This document shows positions 1-8,333 of a stretch of 64,000 nt of DNA, one piece after another (the stretch's first letter is position 1; every line of letters begins with the position of its first letter). Origin of the DNA: Nitrosopumilus sp. GTDB taxonomy: Archaea; Thermoproteota; Nitrososphaeria; Nitrososphaerales; Nitrosopumilaceae. The stretch is from NCBI GenBank assembly GCA_029862745.1, contig JAOTWS010000003.1:1-64000 (forward strand), in the 5' to 3' direction. The notes beneath the pieces are model-generated. The model ran no database searches and was not told the origin of the DNA. It was given only the letters and a program-made list of their open reading frames with translations. A program made the position numbers and the translations under genes.

Positions 1-183
1 AAAGCAGCTCCAAAGAGAAAAGCAGCAACACGCAAAGCAGCTCCAAAGAGAAAAGCAGCAACACGCAAAGCAGCTCCAAAGAGAAAAGCAGCAACACGCA
101 AAGCAGCTCCAAAGAGAAAAGCAGCAACACGCAAAGCAGCTCCAAAGAGAAAAGCAGCAACACGCAAAGCAGCTCCAAAGAGA
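1..183 (+). repeat. 33-bp in-frame tandem repeat, five full copies plus part of a sixth
   Basis: The unit of 11 codons repeats without any base change that I can see from position 1 to 165, followed by a partial copy. Identity at the DNA level, including third codon positions, points to recent expansion by slippage or unequal crossing-over. Copy number may be mis-assembled. Confidence 0.9.
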
Positions 184-207
184 AAGACAGTTAGGCGTAG
201 ACGTTAA
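1..207 (+). CDS. C-terminal part of a Lys/Ala/Arg-rich repeat protein (H1-like basic tail)
   Basis: An open frame enters from the left edge and ends at TAA 205-207. It consists of an 11-residue repeat (KAAPKRKAATR) encoded by a 33-bp unit, present five times in full plus a partial copy, and closes with KTVRRRR. Such Lys/Ala/Pro/Arg tails resemble histone H1-like or other nucleic-acid-binding tails, so a role in DNA or RNA compaction is an inference. The start and any folded domain lie outside the window. The following DNA is T-rich, as expected of an archaeal terminator. Confidence 0.75.
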   Translation, partial: KAAPKRKAATRKAAPKRKAATRKAAPKRKAATRKAAPKRKAATRKAAPKRKAATRKAAPKRKTVRRRR

Positions 208-254
208 ACTGTCTTTACTATCTTTTTTCTATTTTTTATTATTTTATTAAAGAA

Positions 255-280
255 TATTTCTAAATTCGAATTTAGAAATA
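255..280. terminator. 26-bp perfect palindrome between convergent genes
   Basis: Positions 255-267 are the exact reverse complement of 268-280, centred on TTCGAA. It lies between a plus-strand stop at 207 and a minus-strand stop at 291 and follows a T-rich tract (about 208-250). A bidirectional terminator or transcript-end hairpin is the simplest reading; a protein-binding palindrome is possible. Confidence 0.5.
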
Positions 281-290
281 ATAGGAATTA

Positions 291-695
291 CTAGTCATTC
301 ATCTGTAATTCAGGCAAGATAAAGATTCTTTCAGGTTTAATTTTCAGAATTACTCTTTTTTCATCTTCTCGTTTGAATGGATAATGATCACGACCCATGT
401 ATTGCTTTGTTAGTTTGTCTGCATGTTTGTATTCATAATCTGGAATTAATTCTTCAACCATACCACGAATTGTGGTCATATCAAGGGAATTGTCTTTTGA
501 TACAACAGATATTGCTATACGTGGGTCACGTAAAACATTTCTATGTTTAACTCGCCCTTCAGCAGTATTTACTAAAACATATCCATCTTCATAGTTTGCC
601 CAAACAGGAGATAGTTGTGGAGAGCCATCCTTCATCAATGTGGCAATAAAAACAAGATTTTTTTCTGAAAATAATTTTATAACTTTATCATCCAT
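291..695 (-). CDS. Pyridoxamine 5'-phosphate oxidase-like flavin/F420-binding protein
   Basis: This 134-residue protein has the split-barrel PPOX signature. The N-terminal strand LVFIATLMKDGSPQLSPVW is followed by RVKHRNVLRDPRIAISVV, as in F420- or FMN-dependent members. Length fits the small single-domain family (about 130-150 aa). The exact substrate cannot be read from sequence; archaeal relatives often reduce substrates with F420H2. It is convergent with the repeat-protein gene and stands apart from the purine genes. Confidence 0.75.
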   Translation of the reverse strand: MDDKVIKLFSEKNLVFIATLMKDGSPQLSPVWANYEDGYVLVNTAEGRVKHRNVLRDPRIAISVVSKDNSLDMTTIRGMVEELIPDYEYKHADKLTKQYMGRDHYPFKREDEKRVILKIKPERIFILPELQMND

Positions 696-844
696 AATTT
701 TCTCACATCACATAGCTAATTGTTTTTTGAGTGTTTTTTGATAAATAATGAAGCATTTTACGATCATTATGATGTTTAAAGATTAAAAATTCTGATCGAT
801 TTTCACCGACATAATGACAAATATCAAAAATAAAAATAATCATT

Positions 845-1348
845 TTATTTCGTGCTAGATTTTTCAAGCACATTTGTCATTGCCCTGTTCATAATTTCCA
901 TTACCAGATATTGTGAATATTCTTCAGATGTTTTTCCTTTGGATTTGATGGTTTTTGGTGTCAATCCTTTCAGAATTTTCTCAATTTTTGTAGACGTATT
1001 ATCAATTACCTTTGAATATGTTAAGTCAAAATCCACAGGCATTTGAAAATCAAGTAGCTTTGTTGACGTGCTATAAAATTTAGTAATGGCACCTCTAGAT
1101 TCCTCAATTCTTGCAATTTCGATTAAACCAGATTCTTTTAAAATCTCCAAATGATGGCGTACTGTTGTAAGTGCTTTTTTATACCCAGATTTTTTCAGAG
1201 CAGTAGAAATTTGGTCTGCAGAAAGTGTCTGATGATATAAAATTTCCACAATTTTTGCACGTGCAGGGTCTTCAATTGCACGTGCATGTCCAATACTTGT
1301 CGTAACAATACGATTAACTTTGATTTGCTTTTCTAGCAGCGTTGACAT
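845..1348 (-). CDS. ArsR-like winged-helix transcriptional regulator
   Basis: This is a 167-residue protein. Residues about 20-95 form a winged helix: DPARAKIVEILYHQTLSADQ, then a recognition helix with LTTVRHHLEILKESGLI and a wing ending in a YSTSTK strand. The C-terminal 70 residues are helical and could dimerise. No metal-binding cysteine cluster is visible, so a metal sensor is not supported. It is monocistronic with a long upstream region. The target is unknown. Confidence 0.75.
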   Translation of the reverse strand: MSTLLEKQIKVNRIVTTSIGHARAIEDPARAKIVEILYHQTLSADQISTALKKSGYKKALTTVRHHLEILKESGLIEIARIEESRGAITKFYSTSTKLLDFQMPVDFDLTYSKVIDNTSTKIEKILKGLTPKTIKSKGKTSEEYSQYLVMEIMNRAMTNVLEKSSTK

Positions 1349-1692
1349 ACTAAAACACCTTTTAAATCTGATCTAAAAGATCCCTGTATCATATTTTTTT
1401 GTCTAATAGCATTACTTTTTGTTTACTTTAACATTTATGGTACCACTACTAAATTAATACCTATTAGTACAAAAAATATCATAGTGCAACTACTTTTAGA
1501 TGTACCATTACAATAAGTATAGTATAGGTATTACAAAGATTATAACGGTATTAGAAAATTGATAAAATATCAATAAAGGATAATTTCTGGGAGATATGTC
1601 TGTAAATGACCCAATAAGGAAGTATTTGGCAAGTGATCAAAAATAAAATTCGAGTTAAAGGTTATCTAGCAGTTAACAAAGTAAACAATTAC
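1349..1692. other. Intergenic region upstream of the ArsR-like gene
   Basis: AT-rich DNA of 344 bp between the regulator's start and the 3' end of purC. It must contain the regulator's promoter. A 16-codon frame at 1596-1646 (+) has a GA-rich stretch before its ATG but is too short to support. I see no tRNA or clear hairpin. Confidence 0.5.
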
Positions 1693-2517
1693 TCATAGTG
1701 TACATCCGCTAAGTCTTTCATATGCAATAACATAACGTTGAGTCATTTTTGAAATAATTTCTTTTGGAATTTTGGGTGCAATAGGCTCTTTCCCTGCACT
1801 TCTTGCATCATTAAATTGTTTTTGATAACCGTGTTCAGTTAACCAATCACGTAGTATCTGTTTGTCATATGCCTCCTGTGTTGTTCCAATTTGGTAGGAA
1901 TCCTTTGGCCATAATCTGTACTCGTCAGGACCAATAGAATCACCTAATGTGATTTGACCATCCAAAACTCCAAATTCCAATTTTAAATCCGCCAAGATAA
2001 ATCCAGCATGATCTGCAAGTTTAGACATTTTTTTGTAAATATCAATAGATGTTTTCTTTAGCCAAATATACTGTTCTTCATTTACAAGATTCATCTCCAA
2101 CGCTTTTGATTTACTAAGTGGAATGTCATGTTCAGATTTTGTAGTAGGATCAAAAAATGGTTCTAATAATTTTGCAGCCAGTGTTGTATCAGTATGTTCT
2201 GGAAGTATAACCTCACCATTTTTCCATCTATCTACTAGACTACCATAAAAATAACCTCTAACTACACATTCAATTGGAAGCATCTGCATCTTTTTTACAA
2301 TAATTTCAGTATCAGAGTACTTTTTTACAAAATGATTTGGTACGTGTAATTCATTAAACCAAAACTCTGCAAATTTGCATAGAACCTTACCTTTTTGGGG
2401 TATGTTTTCATTGAATTTTACATCATATGCTGAAACTCTATCAGAGAATTTGAAAAGTATTGTATTATCATCCATTGCATACAAATCCTTTACCTTGCCT
2501 GAAGTGAGGAATTTCAC
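1693..2517 (-). CDS. purC: Phosphoribosylaminoimidazole-succinocarboxamide (SAICAR) synthase
   Basis: PurC joins CAIR and aspartate with ATP to give SAICAR in de novo purine synthesis (cytosol). The 274-residue protein shows the family landmarks: N-terminal [20 protein letters not shown] with RVSAYD, the central [14 protein letters not shown] block, and [11 protein letters not shown] followed by [11 protein letters not shown]. Length is normal. The start is GTG at 2517; an AT-rich TATA-like stretch about 24 bp upstream suggests a leaderless message. It belongs to the minus-strand purine genes but is separated from purF by two unrelated small genes. Confidence 0.95.
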   Translation of the reverse strand: MKFLTSGKVKDLYAMDDNTILFKFSDRVSAYDVKFNENIPQKGKVLCKFAEFWFNELHVPNHFVKKYSDTEIIVKKMQMLPIECVVRGYFYGSLVDRWKNGEVILPEHTDTTLAAKLLEPFFDPTTKSEHDIPLSKSKALEMNLVNEEQYIWLKKTSIDIYKKMSKLADHAGFILADLKLEFGVLDGQITLGDSIGPDEYRLWPKDSYQIGTTQEAYDKQILRDWLTEHGYQKQFNDARSAGKEPIAPKIPKEIISKMTQRYVIAYERLSGCTL

Positions 2518-2555
2518 AGCCAGTTTACCATTTAATTGAATTTAATTGCTCGGAA

Positions 2556-2945
2556 TTATGAACCCATCATTCCAACCATCTTAGGCATTTCTCGATATGC
2601 CTTACTAACAAAAATATCATTATCTGCACTAATCATTACAAACTCCATAGGATTCTCAGGAGGGGGAGAAACTATAATCTTTTTTCCAACATTAAGCGTT
2701 CCTAATTCTAATGTGTCACCTGCCCCAAAGTTTACATGAACATTGGTTAATGGTTGAGAACCAGTGTTTTGGATAGTCACACGTCCCACGACAAACAAAC
2801 TTTGTTTGTCCAAAATAGGATCAACAAAAATATCATATTCTTGAGTTGGCATAGACAATTTCAAGACATCAGCGCTGAAAACCAATACCATTACTGTAAT
2901 GGTACCAATACCTGCTGCAATGAGTACAGTGTATGGGTTCACCAA
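2556..2945 (-). CDS. Membrane-anchored protein with extracytoplasmic beta domain, unknown
   Basis: A 129-residue protein with one N-terminal membrane segment (TVLIAAGIGTITVMVLVFSA, about residues 6-25). A short outside domain follows, with alternating beta-type segments such as LFVVGRVTIQNTGSQPLTNV, reminiscent of CARDB-like folds. This is typical of small surface proteins in Nitrosopumilaceae. The start is TTG (2945), with GTG one codon later as an alternative. The function is not known to me. Confidence 0.65.
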   Translation of the reverse strand: MVNPYTVLIAAGIGTITVMVLVFSADVLKLSMPTQEYDIFVDPILDKQSLFVVGRVTIQNTGSQPLTNVHVNFGAGDTLELGTLNVGKKIIVSPPPENPMEFVMISADNDIFVSKAYREMPKMVGMMGS

Positions 2946-2977
2946 TGGTTTTTTTCTTTTCTAATAATTAAGAATGA

Positions 2978-3256
2978 TCACTTTACTTTCACACCATTCC
3001 AAAATGCAACCATACCTTTAATCTTCATGGCAGCATCATTGGGTTCAGCATAAAACCAAGCACAGTCTTTGTTAATTTTTCCATTTACATCAACTGAATA
3101 ATAATTTGCCTTACCTTTCCATCCACAAATAGTGGTTAAGTCCGTCTTTTTAAAAAATTTTTTTTTTATAGAATCATATGGGAAGTAGTGATTTCCTTCA
3201 ACTACTATGGTTTCATCACTTTCTGCAATTATTGTGTCATTCCAAATTGCTTGCAT
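2978..3256 (-). CDS. DUF427 family protein
   Basis: A 92-residue protein with the full DUF427 pattern: W-N-D at the start, ESDETIVVEGNHYFP, TTICGWKGKANYYSV and CAWFYAEP near the end. DUF427 is a compact beta-rich domain of unknown biochemical role found in bacteria and archaea. It has an ATG start and lies on the same strand as its neighbours, about 30 bp upstream of the preceding membrane-protein gene. Confidence 0.85.
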   Translation of the reverse strand: MQAIWNDTIIAESDETIVVEGNHYFPYDSIKKKFFKKTDLTTICGWKGKANYYSVDVNGKINKDCAWFYAEPNDAAMKIKGMVAFWNGVKVK

Positions 3257-3476
3257 AACATTAAATCATAATCGTAATATTTAAAGAAAGATTCAGATTT
3301 TTTAATAGATAATAGAATATCCAAGATTAAGGACAAATTTACTTTAATTTTTACAAAAATATTACACTTACTAAAAAATATCATTTGGTTCTTTGACTAT
3401 CAATTTTTAAAAGTTCACTTACAATATCTATTTCATGATTGTTTCATTTTTTATAAGAACATATGTAATTTGCATC

Positions 3477-4922
3477 TTACTCACCCTTCATTTCCTCTCT
3501 GGTTCTAAATTCAGGTGTGATTCCAAGAGATTCATAATTACCAGATGAACATGTAAAGCACATTGAGTCCTTTGGGATACCAACTGCAGCTGCAAGATTT
3601 TCTGCATCATTGTAACCTAAAAAGTCAGCACCAATACTTTGTCTAACCATCTCAGTTAGTTCTTCTTGAGTCATCACTTGTCCATTGGAAAATGTTGCTA
3701 GTTCTTCCTGTGATGGAAAATCAATTCCAGCATAACATGGAAATTTGATTGGAGGGTATGTTATCACCATGCTGATTTTTCTAGCACCTGCTCTTCGAAG
3801 TGCCTTAATAATTGCCTTGGAGCTAGTCCCTCTAACCAAACTATCATCAATTACCACTACATGTTGACCTTCAATAATTTCTTTAATGGGGATAATCCAT
3901 CGGTTGATTTCTATTCTGTCAGACTGGTGTGGTTCAATAAAACTTCTCAGTGGGCCTTTCTTACTGTATCTGTCTTTAAGTAGACCCTCATCGAATGATA
4001 TACCAAGTTCTTGTGCATAACCCAATGCAGCAGGTCTCGCAGAATCCGGAACAGGTATTACCAAATCAGCATCTTTTATTGGAAATTTTTTTGCTAAGAA
4101 TCGGCCAATATTTTTTCTTGCAACATAGATGTTTGTTCCCTCCATGTTACTTGAGGGATGTGCAAAATAAGTAAATTCAAAAGAACAATGTGCACGAGAA
4201 GGATCATCTGAAAACATTTCAGTTTCTAATCCATTTTTGCTTAACTTAATTAGTTCACCGGGACGTACATTTCGTTGTAGTTGTGCTCCAACTGCAGATA
4301 CTGCAGAAGATTCAGATGCAACAATGTACGTATTATCTGATTCTTTATGGCCTAAAACCATTGGACGAAATCCTTTTGGATCACGTGCAGCATAAACAGA
4401 ATGATCATCTGAAATAAATGTAAAGCAATAAGATCCAATCATTTCATTTTTAAGAATTGATAATGCCTTTCCCATTCCACCATTCTCAGAGATCAGTGAA
4501 ACAAGTCTTTGAGCAGCAACAAGGGTATCACTCGCATTTTGTGGAGTAAATGAACATCCTCCTACCAGATTAGATAATTCCTGTACATTTGCAATTGTTC
4601 CATTATGAGCGATACATAGATCCTTTACTTTGAGAGGTTGTGCATTTTCTAAAGTACTCTTACCCATTGTAGAATAGCGAACATGTCCTATTACTGCAGG
4701 GGATGCATACTCTTCTGAAATTTTCTTAAATTCGGATGATGCTGCAGAAACTAGTCCCAATCTCTTAAGCGGAGCTTTGTTTGGAATTGCAAGCCCCCAA
4801 GCTTCTTGACCTCTATGCTGAAGGGCCCTTAATGCATCAATGACCATTGGAACAACATTGGTTCCAGTAAGACTAAAGATTCCTACAACACCACAATTTT
4901 CTTTAACCAAATTTATTCTCAC
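3477..4922 (-). CDS. purF: Amidophosphoribosyltransferase (glutamine PRPP amidotransferase)
   Basis: PurF makes phosphoribosylamine from PRPP and glutamine, the first committed purine step. The 481-residue protein has a short N-terminal extension before CGVVGIF, whose Cys becomes the catalytic residue after processing. It also has the PRPP loop VVVIDDSLVRGTSSK and the ALQHRGQEAWG block. Cysteines in AHCSF, FPCYAG and MCFTC match the spacing of the [4Fe-4S]-containing B. subtilis-type enzymes. The longest start is GTG 4922, but GGAG lies immediately upstream of it. TTG at 4910, giving MVKENCGVVG, is an alternative start. Confidence 0.95.
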   Translation of the reverse strand: MRINLVKENCGVVGIFSLTGTNVVPMVIDALRALQHRGQEAWGLAIPNKAPLKRLGLVSAASSEFKKISEEYASPAVIGHVRYSTMGKSTLENAQPLKVKDLCIAHNGTIANVQELSNLVGGCSFTPQNASDTLVAAQRLVSLISENGGMGKALSILKNEMIGSYCFTFISDDHSVYAARDPKGFRPMVLGHKESDNTYIVASESSAVSAVGAQLQRNVRPGELIKLSKNGLETEMFSDDPSRAHCSFEFTYFAHPSSNMEGTNIYVARKNIGRFLAKKFPIKDADLVIPVPDSARPAALGYAQELGISFDEGLLKDRYSKKGPLRSFIEPHQSDRIEINRWIIPIKEIIEGQHVVVIDDSLVRGTSSKAIIKALRRAGARKISMVITYPPIKFPCYAGIDFPSQEELATFSNGQVMTQEELTEMVRQSIGADFLGYNDAENLAAAVGIPKDSMCFTCSSGNYESLGITPEFRTREEMKGE

Positions 4923-5711
4923 TCCTTAGACGTGCGTAAATCATTAATCGCAAAATAGACACTGAAATTTCAGATATCAATAATGAATAATGAGATATTT
5001 CACAATAAAAACGCTGATCTTGATCGCAAAATTCGACTATAGTCTTAAATTAACACCCGTCAATGAAATTCAATTTATCAATAATATTTACAGTAAATGT
5101 GTGAGGAAAATCATCAATCATAGGAGTAAGATTGATGGAAAAAATCTATAACAGTATTGAAGATAGGTTTCAAGAAAGAGGTACTCTGTTGATGCCAAAC
5201 TACAACTAGACAAACATCTACAAATTTCCAATCTGCAAGATCATTATAACAGAAAGAAAATCCAAACAATACAATTTAAAAAAATCTGCAGTTTATTCAA
5301 GAAAACAGATTTTAATAATCTTAACAAAAATTTTACAAAATTAATTAGTTTATCTAAATGGTGTAAAACTTAACAAAACAGGTTATACAATTCGCCAAAA
5401 AGATAATTCAGTATAAATTACAATAAATAATGATTTAGAATATTTTATCAAGGTAAATGTTGCAAGCAAAAAGTAATCAATACTTGTTGGAGGATCATAA
5501 TCATCATTATAACAAAATCCTGATAGTAATTATGTTATTTTGATTTGTGTGAATAAATTCTTCCTTAATACCATATTCAAATTTTGTGGAATATTATTAT
5601 ATTTTGATCAAGAATTAAAAGAATTTTAGGATTATTTCAATAACACTTCAGAATAGGTAATTCTAGAAATAATTGAAAAAGTAATATACGGACACCCAAA
5701 CTAGTCACCAT
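4923..5711. other. Long AT-rich intergenic region (789 bp)
   Basis: It separates divergent purF (minus) from the spermidine-synthase-like gene (plus) and must hold both promoters. The only ATG frame with coding-like content is 24 codons at 5135-5209, which I do not accept as a gene. No tRNA, repeat array or strong hairpin was seen. It may hold decayed sequence. Confidence 0.5.
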
Positions 5712-8111
5712 TTGGCTTCTCAGGGACTTGTTCCATCATCAATAAATCGTAGATTATTGTTTGCAGGTATCTTTCTTGCTTCGCTTTCAGGTCTTGTTCT
5801 AGAGATTGCACTAACAAGAATATTTTCAGCAGCAATCTGGTATCATTTTGCATTTGTCGCAGTATCTGTTGCCTTAATAGGATTGGGGGCATCCGGACTT
5901 GTGGTTCATTACAGATTAAAGAAAATCAAAGAAAATTGGGCAAATAATCTTACCATTACATCATCCATAGGCATTGTATTTGTTCTGCCATTATCGCTGT
6001 TTGTAATGCATTTTTTGGCATCAGACATCACATATCTGCCATTATTTATGCTTCTTTTTTCAGTTCCATTTTTCTTTGTTGGAATTATAATATCTGCAGC
6101 ATTTAGTGCATTTGCACATGTTGCAGGAAAACTATATGCATCTGATCTGATTGGTGCATCATTAGGTGCATTATCTGTTGTTGCATTACTAAGCATTTTT
6201 GGAGGAGAAGGAACGCTTCTTTTAGTAGGAGTAATATCGGCAGTATGTGCAATTGTCTTTTCAGCGGCATCAAAAAATAAAAAAAAGATTTTAATTTCAC
6301 TTGCAATAATTACATTTGCATTAATATTATTATTAGTAAATGAAACAAGTCAGATTTTTTCCATCCCAACTGATTCTCGAGCTCAAAAAGATCTACCTAT
6401 TTTTCTCAGAGAAAATCCAGATACAGAGATTGTTAAAACACAGTGGAATTCTTTTTCAAGAATTGATGTAGTTGAAGGACCTACAAATAATTGTGATTCT
6501 AGTACTTTAGATCCTATATTTGGTCAACCACAATGTGCCAGCGAGGGTCTTGTTGCAAAAATATTCATCGATGGTGGTGCTGGAACTAATATCATATCAT
6601 GGGATGGCTCTGCTAATAGTAGGCAAGAGTTATCATCATGGATGCAGTATCTACCTTTTACCATGATGGACGATCCTAAGACACTCATTATAGGTTCTGG
6701 TGGTGGAAGAGATGTCATTGCGGCAATAACAAGTGGAAATACAGATGTTACCACTGTTGAAATAAATCCAATGATTGTTGAAACTGTAAAAAGATACGGT
6801 GAAAAAGCTGGTAACCTATACACACATCCTTATGTAAATGCAAACGTAGATGAAGGAAGAAGCTTTGTTTCTCGTTCCATTGATAAATATGATATAATTT
6901 ACATTCCATTTGTCGATACCTGGGCGTCTGTATCTTCAGGAGGTTTAGGGGTTTCAGAGAATTTTCTATACACCATTGAAGGATTTCAAGAATACTATGA
7001 TCATCTGACAGACACAGGAAAAATAGTTACAATACGATGGTTAATTGATACACCTAGATTTGTTTCAACGTTTGTTACTTTGTTGGAAAATAACGGGGTT
7101 TCTCAAAATGATGCCTACAAACACATCATAATTGTTAGCTCTGAATCTATCGAAGAAGATCCTAGTGTAACCATGTCTATTTTCTCCAAAGAACCATTTA
7201 CGGATAATGAAATCAAATTCTTTACCGATGCGTTTTCAACTAATGGTTACAAGCCTATGTTGATACCAGGACAAGTAATGGTTGAACCATATGCAAAATT
7301 ACTAAATGAAGAGATAACTCTTGAGCAATTCTATACAATGTTCCCAACAAAAGCTTATCCTGTAACTGATGACAGTCCTTATTTTCTTTCCTTTGAAAAA
7401 CCATTTCCTTTGATATTAGAGCAATTACTGTATCTAAGTATAGGGATTGCCGGAATTTTTTTGATTTTACCGTATATTTGGTTAAAGAGAAGCAGAGATA
7501 TTGATGTTAAAAATAATAGTACACTCACAACAAAGAGTGTTGTTCTTTATTTTGCAGTATTAGGATTTGGATTCATACTAATAGAGTTAGCCTTATTGCA
7601 AAAATTAATTTTATTTTTGGGAAACCCAACTATGACTTTTGCATTATTGCTCTTTACAATATTACTATCAAGCGGTATTGGAAGTTTGGTGAGTGCAAAA
7701 ATGATCAAGTTGAATACCAAGAATCTAGTTTTGTCCATATCTGGAATAATAGGTATGGGTATATTCTATGTATTATTACTAACTCCATTAATTCATACTG
7801 CAATTGCCGAACCATTTGTATTAAAAGCCGTAATGAGCATTGGGGTTTTGTTCCCAATTGGGTTTCTCATGGGAATGCCAATGCCAACTGGAATGAGATT
7901 GGTAAAATCACATATTCCAACATTCATTCCTTGGATGTGGGCAATTAATGGCGGATTTTCAGTATTAGGCGCAGTTCTAACAGTAATATTGAGCATTGTT
8001 TATGGGGGCTCTTATGCAATGGTAATTGGTATTTCTGCTTATGTGATTGCACTAGGTATTAGCTTGACTTGGAGACGGCAAACCATCAAACTGACTGTAA
8101 GCAAATCATAA
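5712..8111 (+). CDS. Membrane-embedded spermidine-synthase-like protein
   Basis: The 799-residue protein has about six or seven membrane helices (residues ~14-210), a soluble SAM-dependent aminopropyltransferase-like domain (~240-550) and a second membrane block (~565-790). The nucleotide-binding loop reads IIGSGGGRDVIA and is followed by TTVEINP, a Rossmann methyltransferase/spermidine synthase pattern. The usual GGGDGG of true polyamine synthases is changed to GGGRD, so polyamine synthesis is doubtful. The start is TTG 5712; a stop lies in frame 30 bp upstream, and no nearby ATG precedes the first helix. The substrate is unknown. Confidence 0.75.
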   Translation: MASQGLVPSSINRRLLFAGIFLASLSGLVLEIALTRIFSAAIWYHFAFVAVSVALIGLGASGLVVHYRLKKIKENWANNLTITSSIGIVFVLPLSLFVMHFLASDITYLPLFMLLFSVPFFFVGIIISAAFSAFAHVAGKLYASDLIGASLGALSVVALLSIFGGEGTLLLVGVISAVCAIVFSAASKNKKKILISLAIITFALILLLVNETSQIFSIPTDSRAQKDLPIFLRENPDTEIVKTQWNSFSRIDVVEGPTNNCDSSTLDPIFGQPQCASEGLVAKIFIDGGAGTNIISWDGSANSRQELSSWMQYLPFTMMDDPKTLIIGSGGGRDVIAAITSGNTDVTTVEINPMIVETVKRYGEKAGNLYTHPYVNANVDEGRSFVSRSIDKYDIIYIPFVDTWASVSSGGLGVSENFLYTIEGFQEYYDHLTDTGKIVTIRWLIDTPRFVSTFVTLLENNGVSQNDAYKHIIIVSSESIEEDPSVTMSIFSKEPFTDNEIKFFTDAFSTNGYKPMLIPGQVMVEPYAKLLNEEITLEQFYTMFPTKAYPVTDDSPYFLSFEKPFPLILEQLLYLSIGIAGIFLILPYIWLKRSRDIDVKNNSTLTTKSVVLYFAVLGFGFILIELALLQKLILFLGNPTMTFALLLFTILLSSGIGSLVSAKMIKLNTKNLVLSISGIIGMGIFYVLLLTPLIHTAIAEPFVLKAVMSIGVLFPIGFLMGMPMPTGMRLVKSHIPTFIPWMWAINGGFSVLGAVLTVILSIVYGGSYAMVIGISAYVIALGISLTWRRQTIKLTVSKS

Positions 8112-8333
8112 TATTAAATTGTTAACCGAAATATTTTTCTTTCTCTTCTTTTCTAGAAATCATTATGATCGTCTGAGAGTACGATGAGAAATGTTTTAGG
8201 CTTTGTTGGCATTAATTCTTCTTAGTAAATGTCTTCCAACTAGAGTGATATTTTACTTATTTAAGATATATAATTTGTAGTTTAATATTCTCCATGATTC
8301 AACTCTACCAAAAGTTAAACATATACACAATTT
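8112..8333. other. Convergent intergenic region
   Basis: 222 bp between the 3' ends of the membrane synthase-like gene and purL. It is T-rich near both stops, consistent with termination in both directions. No other feature seen. Confidence 0.4.

Noticed and set aside
1596-1646. 16-codon frame with a GA-rich stretch before the ATG
   Set aside because: Too short, and its sequence recalls nothing known.
5135-5209. 24-codon frame in the purF upstream gap
   Set aside because: No promoter spacing or family; probably chance or debris.
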